A stretch of 64,000 bases of DNA from positions 2,418,001-2,482,000 of the forward strand of contig JAVLRN010000003.1 of assembly GCA_032821775.1 (NCBI GenBank). The letters are read 5' to 3'. The notes under the pieces were generated by a model, which worked only from the letters and a program-made list of their open reading frames with translations, made no database searches and was not told the origin of the DNA. Positions 44,593-55,281 of this stretch are shown here, one piece after another. Within the stretch, counting starts at the first letter, position 1. The number at the start of each line of letters is the position of its first letter. Source of the DNA: Sanguinoderma infundibulare (lineage: Eukaryota > Basidiomycota > Agaricomycetes > Polyporales > Polyporaceae). Made by a program: the position numbers and the translations under genes.

Positions 44593-46402
44593 ATGGCTCC
44601 AAAGTCCAAGTCCGCTGCTACGAACGGCGCCAACGGTGCAACCAAAAAGCCCAAGTCCGCACCTCCTTCCGGTACCGACAGCCCTGTCACCGCTGCCGTC
44701 GAGGTCCAGGAGTTCACGCTCATCACCTACGGCCCTGGAAAGCCGGAGAAGGCCCCGTACGATGCGGAGCAAAACAAAATCAAGGCGGAAATCGACGCGC
44801 TTCAGGCCAAGCTGGTGGGTTTCTCGTACACGTTCTGTCCACCTTCGGGAAGCTTCATTTATCTCTTCCGCCGTTGCATGTGTAGTCTGCGGTCAGGGAC
44901 AAACTATCTGGAGGAAAGGGTGGCGCCAGCAACGAGAGACGGAATGCCCTCCGCGCTGAGCTGGACAGCATCCGTGGTCAGCAGTCCACGAGTAAGCAGT
45001 CGAGGGGAAAGGTCATTGAGCAGCTCAAGAACCTCCAAGACGGCATCCAAAAGAAAGTGCGCACTCAGTTTTGACGGTCCCATGTGCAATCCTGACCGTT
45101 TTCCAGATCAAGGACCTCAATGCGCAAAAGGGGAAGATCCCGTACAAGACCGTGTCTGAAGTAGACGACCGCATTAGGTGCGTCTAGCTCTGCGCCTACA
45201 ACCCTCGTCCTCCCCTTTCACTCATGTCTCTGCTCAGGCAATTGGACAAGCAAGTCGAGTCCGGTAACCTCAAACTCGTCGACGAGAAACGTGCTCTCCA
45301 GGAAATCAGCCAAGCGAAGCGTAGCAGGCGGATAGTCGAGGGCTTCCAGGCCGAACAGGACGCTATCGAAGCGGACCGCGCCAAGGCTGAGGAGCTCCGC
45401 CAACAGCTCGACGATCCCGAGGCCAAGGCGGCATCGGAGCGGTACGACGCGATCAAGGCGGAGCTGGACGAGCTGAAGAAGGAGGGCGACGAGGCAGCAG
45501 CGAGCCGGAACAAGCTCATGGACGAGCGTAACGCGATCCAGAGTCGGCTTGACGAGTTCTGGAATCTCAAGCGCGAATCCGCCGCACGGCACAAGGAGGC
45601 GAACGACAAGTTCTACGCGAAGCTCAACGAGGATCGCGCGCGGCGTATAGAGCGGGCACGTGCCCAGCGCGTGGAGCAGGAGGAAGCGAAGAAGAAGGAG
45701 ACCGCGGACCGTCTGCGCGACGAGGCGGACGTGCCGGCGTACCAAGCACAGATCGAGGATTGCCAGACCCTCATCGATGCCTTCTCCGGCAAGTCGTCTT
45801 CGGCCACGTTGTCGACCCAGAAGCCCCTCACGGAGAAGTCGGACGTCGCGGGCGTGCCGAAGCTCGAGATTCGAAAAGTCGATGCCGCGCCTGAGGGCCT
45901 GGTGGCGCGGAAGAAGAAGGGCGAGGACGACGAGGCGTACTTCGTCGGGGGTGGAGGCAAGAAGAAGGGCGGTAAGAAGGGTGGCGCGAAGTCCGCAGCG
46001 GAGGCGAACGGGTCCGAGTCTGCGAACGGCCAGTTGAACGTCCCCCTTCCTACCCTCACGGCTCTTCTCTCGCTCTCAATACCGCCACCTACATCCACCG
46101 CGGACGTCCCACGCGTTGTCGAGGACCTCAAGACCAAGAAGGCGTGGTTTGAGGCCAACCAGGCGCGTGTCACTGCGGAAAACAAGGCGAAGGCTGAGGC
46201 GGAGATCCGCAAGCTATTGGGCAAGTCGAATGATATCGAAGTTCCTGCACCCAGTGACGTTCCCCCCGCTGGCGGTGCGGAGCGGCCGGCCGAGCCCGCA
46301 TCGACCCCCGCCAGTGTTTCTCTGCCGCCCTTGGGTGTTCCTAGCGAGGCTCTCGACGAGAAGCTAGAAACGGTGAAGGAACAGGGTACGGAAGCGTCGT
46401 GA
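44593..46402 (+). CDS. BFR1: BFR1-like nuclear segregation / mRNP protein
   Basis: Homologue of yeast Bfr1, a coiled-coil protein on polysomes and the ER membrane that binds mRNAs for secreted proteins. Four or more exons. The N-terminus is Lys/Ala-rich; then a near-continuous coiled coil runs from KIKAEIDALQAKL through GKVIEQLKNLQDGIQKK, NAQKGKIPYKTVSEVDDRI and QLDKQVESGNLKLVDEKRALQEI to HKEANDKFYAKLNEDRARRI. 'IPYKTVSEVDDRIR' and 'SRNKLMDERNAI' are typical of the family. A Gly/Lys patch (FVGGGGKKKGGKKGG) precedes a helical C-terminus (LKTKKAWFEANQARVTAENKAK) and a Pro-rich tail. Stop at 46400-46402. Confidence 0.9.
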
Positions 46403-46807
46403 CGTGATTACAGGTACAGTCTTGGGTAGTAACTATTGGACTTATTATTCTGTGATCGTCCTTGCGCATTTACATATCCTACCGTCACGAGTACCCACCC
46501 CACTGCAATCGCATCCCTCATCCGCATCACACAGTATCACACACAGAGTTCGTGGGCTGGCTGAATATATGGTATCACTGTCCAGTACATGAGAGAAATT
46601 GGGATACATTCGTTAAGAAGGGCAACAATATTTGGTCGAGAACTTAGCAGAGGGGGACGTCAATACAACTGGTTGAGGGCAGCAAAGTCAATAATTATCA
46701 GCCAAAGAACGCAAATGGACAGGTATTAGTTTGATTCGTAGGGTATAGCAGTAGTAAGGTCATTCACAAAAGCCCATAAAGCGACAACATACTTGTGTTT
46801 CCCCTCA
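46403..46807. other. Intergenic, convergent 3' ends
   Basis: About 400 bp between the convergent stops of BFR1 and the RFX gene; AT-richer than surroundings. No other feature. Confidence 0.5.
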
Positions 46808-49800
46808 TTATGACTCCGACTTCACCGGTTCGGACTCGTTCTCCGGGTCGCTGCTCGCTGAGGGCGGCGTGCCAGACGCGCTGATCCCCAGGTCTTGCGG
46901 CGTGAAGGCAGGCACGTCAAAGGTGCTCGACGAATAGTCGGGGAACGACAGCCCAGAGGTATGTACAGAGAGAGCGTCCTCTGGCGTCGTCGTGCTCTCG
47001 AGGTACGAGAGCGAGCCGAAAGCGTCGGCTCCGAAAGTGGTGGCGGCGGGATCGAGGGTGCCAGTGAAGCTGTCGGCCTGGAGGGCAGCAAGCATGCTGG
47101 AGGTCGTCGGGGTGTGGGCCATTTGAGGCGCGGGTCGGACGTCGAGAGTTGTGTTCGGGAAGCTCTCCTGACCGGCCATGGGGGATAGCGAGAAAAACTG
47201 CTGCTGCATGACAGGCTCGACCGACGCGGCAACGGAGTTTGTCGACAGCGCGACGTTCCGGAGCACGTTGAGAGCAATCCAATCACTGTGGGTACCCGAG
47301 ATCACGTTAAGTCGGGATCGACACGACCAAGCGTCAGGTACTCACTCCAAGAACAGCTTGAGGATCTGGAATGCACCGAACGCGGGGTCACTCCGGATAG
47401 TCTATATGCGCAATCAATGATGAGCACATGGGTTCATGGCTGGTTCTGCCAACGAAACGCACCAGATCACGCATAACCTGACTTGTAACATAACCCCAGC
47501 GGATCAGCACACTCCGAGAGCTCATGGTCGCCCTCTCCTCAACCCCAATACCGCGACCGCCCATCAGACGTTCGCAGCACTTGTCCGCCCACGCCATGAC
47601 GTCGCGAACAGGATCTTGGCTCTTGCCCAGCCCCTCCAGCACCTGAACGAACTCGCCCTCGAGAAGCTGCACCAAGTCCTCGTGACGGCAGTTACACACC
47701 AAGGCCGACTGGTTCCGAACGGATTCGAAGTCGATCTTTTGCCACGACCGTCGCATCTCCATGAGCTGTTTTTGGTTCGTGAGGACCGTGTTCAACGCCT
47801 GCGTGACCTGGTAGATGTCAAGGAAGCGCACTAGGGTGACGAGGCTTAGTTTGAATGACGTGCACGTCAACAATTGACAATTGACTCACAAACAAGGTGC
47901 CCGAACCGTGCGCCCAATTCCACCTTGGGCTCGACAAACGTATTTCCGTACGAGTCGAGAGCCACGAGGAGGATCTTTTCCATCTTGTCAGCGAGCTGAC
48001 GAAGACCGGCTAACGACGCGGGGGCAATGGGCGAGAGCATCTGCGAGCGGAGCATCTCGAGAATTTCCTGATACGATCGTCAGCGACCTCGGGTGCGGTC
48101 AGAAAGTCAGAAAGTCGACGTACGTCGTAAACAATCGCATCCGCCTTGGCCATCAGACCGGCAACAGCAGGGGCATGGACAACTTCCCGATGGGCGCCCG
48201 TGAGACTCGACCAGAACGTACGGAGGTGCATCTCGAACTGGTCGAAGCGGAACGTCCGCACGCTCTCTAGCAACGCATCCAGGTGGTCCTGGAACCACGC
48301 CCACACTTCGCGCGCGGCGATGCCCTGTGGCGTCGTCGAGTTCGCGCCGACGGCCTCGTCAATGGAAGGGAAATTGGGCATCTGGCGTACGGAGCTGCCG
48401 CTACCTCCGCTCATCATGGCCATCGATCCCTGCACGCTTCCGGAAGCAGATGGCTGCGAAACCTGGAGGCCCTCCTGGCCGGTGTGCCTTCGTATCGGGG
48501 CCTGGACGGGGAAAGAGCTCCCCGGCCGCTGGGTGGCCTGCGCCTGCGAGAGGAGGCTGGCCGCGGTGGGAGTCTTCTCATCTGCGAAGATGGCCGGGGC
48601 TTTCGCGCCGCCGCTGGACAAGTTCAACGAGTTGCGCTTAGAGGTGGTCCCTGACCCAGGCCCTTCAGACTCGTCCTCGTCGTCCTCATCCGAGCCGCCG
48701 CGGGCAGCGTCGCCCTGGTCGTTGGGCATGCGGGCGGCGTTGACGGCCTGCTGTGCGGCATTGTTGTTGGACTTGCGGATGTAGTCCTGGAGGAACTCTG
48801 CCTCTGCGGAGGTCGCAGGGCGGATGCCGCAATCTGTCAGATGCGGGCGTAGGTGGCGTCAATCAAGCGCCCTTAGAATCATGATCGAAGAACAAGGACG
48901 CACAATGATATTTGCTGTTCCCTCGGACCCCCAGTCGCCTTGTTTTGATAGTCGGGAAACATAGCCTGATTGCTTTTCCAAGCGTGGCGGTATTGATGTG
49001 TGGAATCCCATACTGATCGCAGACCCGGCGGTAGGAGAAGTAGAGGCCCTGGCGCGGAACATTCCCGTCCGGGTACGGAGAGTAATTTGCTGTCAACCTA
49101 CACGACGAGGAAGGCACGACGATGGCAGGGGCAATGGGGGGTGGACGAAAGGGGCGCGGCGTTCGATGGTCAGAGCCCGCAAGCGACGGGAATCAAGGGG
49201 GAACGCACCATGCCTGTACGAAAATCTGTTTCGCCCTGTCAGACGCACTGGTCGTCGTCGCCGCCCGCACATTCGCCGCGAGCTTCTCGAGGGCATGATC
49301 GGGGGAGAGGGCCATCCTCCCAAACGCGCCCGTCGCGTGCATGGCCTCGGCGGGGTTGGGGATCATCGTCTGTGGTGGGCCGTGGTACATGGTGTGGAAC
49401 TCGGGACCGGTGGTGGCGAGATACATGGAGATGTCCTCTGTCTCGCTCGACGACGAATGCACGCTCTCCGTGTCGCGGGGATACGGGGAGGCCGATACGC
49501 GGGCACGGATGTGGGTCTGACGCAAGTGGCCCTTGAGGGCGGGGTTCGTGATGTTGTGGTTAGGGGGCGAGTCCGCAGGGGTAGCGAGGTCTAGGGAGTA
49601 GGCAGAGGAGAGGGACGCGTCGGAGATGTTGCGAGCGTGGTCGAAGGAGTTGGTGGTATGGAAAGAAGCGCGATAGAGGTCTTCGTTCGAGGGTGGGAGA
49701 ACCGCCGTCGTGCGCAGAACGCCGCCACCCTGGGAAGACTGGGGCCGCGAGCCGGGGGAGTGCGAGGACGAGGAGGAGACCGAGTTTGAGCGGGAGTGCA

Positions 49801-49867
49801 TGTGGGCATTCGGGATGAAGTCGAAAGGAACGTTGGCCGCCATCAGCTGGAGGTTCACGGCCGCCAT
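46808..49867 (-). CDS. RFX-family transcription factor (Crt1/Sak1/RfxA type)
   Basis: Winged-helix transcription factor. ATG at 49867. The N-terminal ~200 residues are Ser-rich; a short helix (ASDRAKQIFVQAW) leads across an intron to the RFX DNA-binding domain. This has NYSPYPDGNVPRQGLYFSYR, CDQYGIPHINTATLGKAIRL and CFPTIKTRRLGVRGNSKYHY, and the TRRLGVRG and KYHY residues contact DNA in this family. Downstream come a Ser/Thr-rich linker with an acidic patch (DEDDEDESEG), then the extended helical dimerisation region over several exons (AWFQDHLDALLESVRTF, KMEKILLVALDSYGNTFVEPK, RFLDIYQVTQALNTVLTN). The tail is acidic. In yeasts RFX factors control DNA-damage or cell-cycle genes; the role here is not shown by sequence. 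Confidence 0.93.
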
Positions 49868-50454
49868 GCAGATAAGTAGATATAGATAGTGGGGGGTAAG
49901 GACTGTGTGTGGCGGATGTCAGATCCTGAAGCGGCCCAGCCGTGCGCGAAGAAAGAGGATCAAGGAGAGCAGCAAGAACGGACGAAGCTCAAGGCCAGAG
50001 CGGGGGAGGGTGAAAAGGAGAAGGGCTGGGAGGCAGAGCTGAGGTGATGAAGGATGTGATCCACTCGCTCAGCTGCCGCCGAAGACTGCAAAGAAGGACA
50101 AGAACCAGCGACGAACGACGAGACCCCGAGTCCTCTCGCAGCTCAGAGCGTAAATACAAAATAGAAATCCGCGGTGGGCCGGGAAGGAGTGGAAAGTTCA
50201 GATGGCAAGAAATGCGCGATGGACAACGTCGTCGGTGGTCAAGGCAACACCAGCCCACGCCAGCCATGGCCCCCTCCCAGGCGCCCCCCGCGCCCCGTGC
50301 ACGGGACCCACCTTCCGCCCCCCGCAGCCGTTCCCACAGCCCACATCGCTCTGATCCGCCACTCGTCCAGCAATCACCACCGGCACTAGAGTAATCATAC
50401 ATCTGTCCATCTGTCCATCTGCCGCATCCTACATTACTCTAAAACGCGTTTCTC
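49868..50454. other. Intergenic region
   Basis: About 590 bp: the RFX promoter and the PPN1 3' end. A short (ATCTGTCC) repeat lies near 50400-50420. Nothing else seen. Confidence 0.45.
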
Positions 50455-53080
50455 CTACGCCTGCTCTCCACCCATGAACATGAACTCCTTGAATCGCTCC
50501 CGCAGCCGCCCCTCGTTCTTCCCCAACCCCTTCGCGAGCGCCATCCACGACGGGATCGTCAGATCGCCCAGAGCGTACGGCGCGAATTTTTTAGACTTGG
50601 TCGTCGTGCGGTTGCGGAGCGACCGAGGCAAATGACGCTTTGGTATCGGCCAATTGAATTTCCGCCCTCCCGCAGCCTCCATGAATGCAGTCTCGTCCGG
50701 GCGCGATTCTGCCGGCGGCGGGTGAAGTGCATCCGCTGGAAACGTTAGGTATTCTAGCTTGAACTTGGGGCTGTGTGTCTCATCGGCCTCATCCAGATCG
50801 GGCAAGTAGTACTGCAATAAATCACACCACGGGTCCTTCAACCGTTTCCCCAGACATCGCGTTCCAACCTAATCTCACCTGAGCATAGCCAAGTGGCGTC
50901 CACAGCCCGTTAGTGCGTGACGGTGACTTGGGGTTCGAGTGCCACGGCTTGCTAAGTTTGCATCGCCAGGTGTTCTCGTACGTTTCGTCAGCGCATAGCG
51001 AGTGAACAACGTCCTTCATCGATCGCGGCCGCCGTCCTCGTTGCTCGTCTTCACCGAGATGCCCAGGCTCGTAGGCCTCTCCTGTGGTGTTGTACGTGAA
51101 GATGCGGAAAGAAGGCAGGTACGTCGGGACCACTGGAGGAGCGACGTTGACAACCCCGTAGTTGTCATGGTCGAGGTTCTTGTCCTTCGGCAAGTCAGAG
51201 AATTCCTGCATCAGCGTCTTGTACAGCGTCTTCTTCTTGGACTTGAGGGCGGAGACTTCGTCGTCGGACGCAAATGACATGTTGCGAGGCCGCAAGAGCT
51301 GCTCGGCGTCCAAGAGGAAGAACTAGATTGCGCTTAGAATGGAAGATCGTCGAGAAGCGGCCGCATCGCACTTACATGGTCCATATTCATGTGCTGGCCT
51401 CGGCACCGATTCCACATGAGCGAGCATTCAACAGCGAAGCACAAGAGAACTCACGCCGTAGAGGTGTCCCAATATTGTATCTTGGTACCTCATTGAGAGT
51501 TCGACATATCGAACGTACTAATGGAATGGTAAGTTCGCTTCGGCTTCGACAAGTCGTCAACACCAATCGACTAACGCATTCCGGGAAGTAGTTTCGAGAC
51601 GACGGAGGTACATGTCCCGCAAGCCAAACCTGTGGGACTCGTCAATTATGTGGCCAGCCAATAGGACGTAGACGGAAGTCGGACCTGCATCTTCCTCCTT
51701 CGGAACAACTCCAGCTGAACGTCTAACCAATCAAACTGGAGGTTCCCGGGGTCTTGAGGATCGGAATGTTCACAGCCCCCCACAGCTGATTAGTTGCCAT
51801 AGCGACTAGTCAAAATCTGGTGAAAGGGCCAGAGGTGTGGTGGACCATACCTGCATTTGAATCGTAGAAGTACATCGTGTTCAAACTGATAACTGCGACG
51901 GACCCGGGGATGACCTCTACCGAAAAATATCCGCCACGCTGGAACACCTGATACGCAGGAAAGGGGATGAAGGCCCGCCAAATGCTGGAGTTCAACCGTA
52001 AGGGAAGACGCTTGCCAGAATGGAAGCCGGTGAGATAACGTACGACGAGAACTCGGATGTTATGGTGTTGGGACCTGTTCACGCCGCGCTCAACAAGGAC
52101 GTTTAGCGCATACGTCCAGTGACCGTACCTGGCATCATGATATTCTGAACAGCAGACTCAGCCGCAAGATCTCGAGGTCAGAAAGAGCATTGACGACATA
52201 CATGTGCTGTGCAAACTTGGTCATCAACATCAGCTAACGAGGCAGAACAGGATTACCTACGCCAGACGTCGTTATTGCCTGTGAGAGAACACGGACGGAC
52301 AAAGTTCGCGGTCAATGGAACAAACTTCCACAAGGAACGGGACGCACCAATACTAGGCACCACGGGAATCCCTCTCTTTATGAAGACCTCTTCCATCTTC
52401 TCTGCCATGACCCGGTTTAGACCGTATATCTCCGCCGTCGTCCGGGGGTGTTTGCGGTCGTTGTCATGCCTGACATTTGGTCGAACCGTGCTGTGAGTCG
52501 GTCCTGACAATCCATTGAAATCGCGTTCATCCCGCGTACCTCGCGCTGTCGCCAGTCCCTACGCAACGAATAAGTCTCGAAGCACGGATCGGAAGGTAGA
52601 GTTGGACGGATAATCACATATCACAAAGTCTACATCGTCCGCCCATTCTCGATCCAGGAACTCAAACGTGTGGTTCGTCAACGAGAACGGGGCGTCACAA
52701 TCACTGCGGCCAATGAACATCCGTTCTGTCCATATCATCATTTTCAAGCACTTGCCTGAAAGATAGACCGTAGTAACCAGCGGCGGCCTTGCCTGGCTTG
52801 GGCTCGCCCCGGTGACACGCCTTCCTCTCCGCTGAACCTACGCGATAGTACGGGTCGGGATGCATGTCTGTGATATGAAGGAAACGCCCGTGCAGCTTGG
52901 GCCGCGGTCCTGACAGTGAGGATCACAGTCAGACGGCCAGCACGGGACAAAAAAGTCCAACCACGTACCGGAATAATGGCCTGTGCTCCATGATGGTATC
53001 TCCAACGGCGTTTGTGTGGGTGTACTCAAAGATTCGGAAACGAGACTGAGGAGGACGAGCGCAGCCTTGAGTTCGAGCAT
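50455..53080 (-). CDS. PPN1: Endopolyphosphatase (PPN1 family)
   Basis: Vacuolar metallophosphatase that cleaves inorganic polyphosphate internally. ATG at 53080 with a hydrophobic signal/anchor (MLELKAALVLLSLVSES). The catalytic domain is spread over many short exons: RFLHITDMHPDPYY (metal Asp and His), KACHRGEPKPGKAAAGYYG, DCDAPFSLTNHTFEFLD, WTGDSARHDNDR-type segment, IPVVPSIGNNDVWP (metal Asn), YFSVEVIPGSVAVISLNTMYFYDSNA, VWLAGHVPPSSRNYFP (metal His) and DTILGHLYG. The C-terminal region (YGVVNVAPPVVPTYLPSFRIFTYN, FKLEYLTFPADAL) matches the family. An intron at 52704-52755 has a GCAAGT donor (GC-AG type). Exon boundaries between 51300 and 52700 are approximate. Confidence 0.9.
52704..52755 (-). 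other. GC-AG intron in PPN1
   Basis: Donor CAG|GCAAGT and acceptor GCCGCAG; 52 nt. Splicing joins YYGLSF to SDCDAPFSL, as in homologues. No GT donor gives the right phase. Confidence 0.75.
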
Positions 53081-53640
53081 AGCAGCGGGGTGGTGAAAGA
53101 GAGGGAGAGGAAGGGAGCGAGGGAGAGATTATCCCTCCGTCGGGCTCTAGGACGGTGGGAGACGAGTATGGTAAATCTAAACGCAGATGGACATGTCCGG
53201 CGGCGAGACGACGTTGGACGGCGCACGTTCGTTGACGGCCACCAGCCGCCCATTCCCGCGACACCTGGCACGGTCAGCGGTCACACGTCAGTTTTCCTCC
53301 CCGCGACGCGTCCCTCTATCACGGTCACGCGCACATCCAACTCACGCTGTCGGCCACCGTGTCAAGTCCCCATCCGCATCACGCTGGCCCATCACCTTCG
53401 GTCAACGTAACTCGCGTCCGCGAATTCTGTATGCTGACACATGAATTCCCAATCCATTCGTTCACGGCCAATACGGTATAATAGTACAGCTACATATTAC
53501 ATGGACTCGGCGATTATTGTACCGTAGAACTCGCGATTATTCGACAATGGCGGTGATGTTACAATGCATGAACAAACGAACAGGTGACAAACGATGCGGA
53601 GACGAGAAACTGAGGAAGAATAGCCGACGAGGCTTGGCCG
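53081..53640. other. Intergenic region
   Basis: About 560 bp: the PPN1 promoter and the 3' end of the small upstream gene. Nothing else seen. Confidence 0.45.
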
Positions 53641-54231
53641 CTACTTGATCTTGATAGACCGCGTAGTGGCATTGAGGGCATTCATCCTCGCATCGTGGTG
53701 AGGACGGTGCAGGTCGAGCAGCGTCGCGGCGTTGTCGTTCTCGTTCAACACCTTGCGGATCGACTCTTCCACCAGGTGGCACATCTAGTCAGACCGTCAG
53801 ACCAAGCTCAACTAGCCGACAAAGGCGGCCCGACTTACCCTGCTGTAACCACCACGTTGGAGCTGGGAGCGCGACTTGGCGATAGTGTTGTGGATAGCAT
53901 CATACGCAAATCTCCGCCTGTGATTGCGATTAGAACCAGCGCTAGGGGAAGGGGACGCGCATATACTCACAGGACGTTATCAAGCTCGGCGCGAGTTTGT
54001 GGCACAAGGTAAAGGTCTGCCCCGCTGAGGTACCTCTGGAACGCCTGGTAGGTAGCACAACCAGACGTGAGGGTCTCGTCCAAAGAAGGGTGGTCCTGAT
54101 CCCACGTGAACCAGTTCTCCCTACAGAACCAACGGGGCGTTAGGTGGGTGGCGCAAGAGAAGAAAGAGAACGTACGTGAGATGAGTGTGGGCTTGTGCCT
54201 CGGGAGATTGGGGTGCGAGGAAGCGGTCCAT
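53641..54231 (-). CDS. Small conserved-looking hypothetical protein, multi-exon
   Basis: Four short exons on the minus strand join to about 140 aa, from the ATG at 54231 (MDRFLAPQSPEAQAHTHL) to the TAG at 53641. The spliced protein reads as a compact helical domain: ENWFTWDQDHPSLDETL, YQAFQRYLSGADLYLVPQTR, FAYDAIHNTIAKSRSQLQ, CHLVEESIRKVLNENDN and ALNATTRSIKIK. It is hydrophilic, with no signal peptide or membrane helix. The protein continuity across three introns, with good donors and acceptors, is the main evidence. I do not recognise the family. It is divergent from the acetoacetyl-CoA synthetase gene, with 1 kb between. Confidence 0.6.
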
Positions 54232-55281
54232 ATGGGAAGGAGCGAGGGAGTGTGCGTTGGTTGTGAGGAACAGAATGGGTGGAGGGATGTGGGCGCGGTT
54301 TGGAAGAAGTCTCCGACCGGATGGGCAAGTTTTATAGCAGGCTCGGGAACTGCCTACGGTGGACGCGGCGTGAGTTATGACAGGCGATGGCGGCGTTCTC
54401 GAGGGTTCTTGGCCGTGTGGAGGCTGCAAGGGGCAATGCAATGAGCAGTTCGGGACACTAACGTGAAGCTGGCTGAGAAGCAGAAGATGAGCGAGAGTCA
54501 TTCTCAGCCACAGTCATTATAAGTTTCCTTGGCGCCTAGGCGCTCGCACGTTCGTGCCTACCCACATTCGCTTAATCGGCAGCCAGATCAACTCCGCGAC
54601 ACTCGGCCGATCCTTTGCCAGCTCATTGTAGCTCATTGTCTTTGCATTGTATGTTCCGACCAGTGCCAGCCCATGCCTGTTTCCTCGTTTGCCCCAAAGG
54701 AAACGACTGTCGAACGAGAGAACCAAGCATTTTTCGGGTGGGAGATGGCCTTATCGCATCTGCTGACTGGACTGTGATGGTACGAGATGACGATGTCGAC
54801 GTCCGATCGCCACACCCGCACTGGGCCGTGATTGGCTCGAAGGGGCAAGGAAGCTTCTCCCAGACGCCGCGGACGAGAAACATCGCGGGTGGCGCCAGCG
54901 TCGGGCGAGTCCGACATCAGTACAGTGGCCAATGCACTACCCTAACGAGCTGCTCAAGACTGGGCTCCGGCTTCCGGTCGTTCCTTCGAGCGTCGCTTAG
55001 CCTCTATAACTCCCGTCGAAGCTCATCTCTTGTCTTGGCTTGTCTCTGTTGCCGCTCTTAGGGTCCTCTAACTCCCCGCTGCGGACCTTGGCCGACGTCG
55101 CCTTCACACCGGTAACTTAAAGTTCACGCTCATCCACGTTGGTCCTTAATCCAGCTGCGGCACCCCAAGCTCTGGCCATTCCACCTTCCTACGGTCCTCG
55201 GTCGTATCCTGCTCTCAAACGGTTCCCCTGGATCTAGCCTCCTTTACAGGCCGTTTCACCGCCTGATCAACCTCCGGCGAG
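54232..55281. other. Divergent intergenic region
   Basis: About 1,050 bp between the small minus-strand gene and the acetoacetyl-CoA synthetase start. C/T-rich close to 55281. No gene, RNA or repeat supported. Confidence 0.45.

Noticed and set aside
45613..46224. 203-codon minus-strand frame
   Set aside because: Antisense shadow of BFR1.
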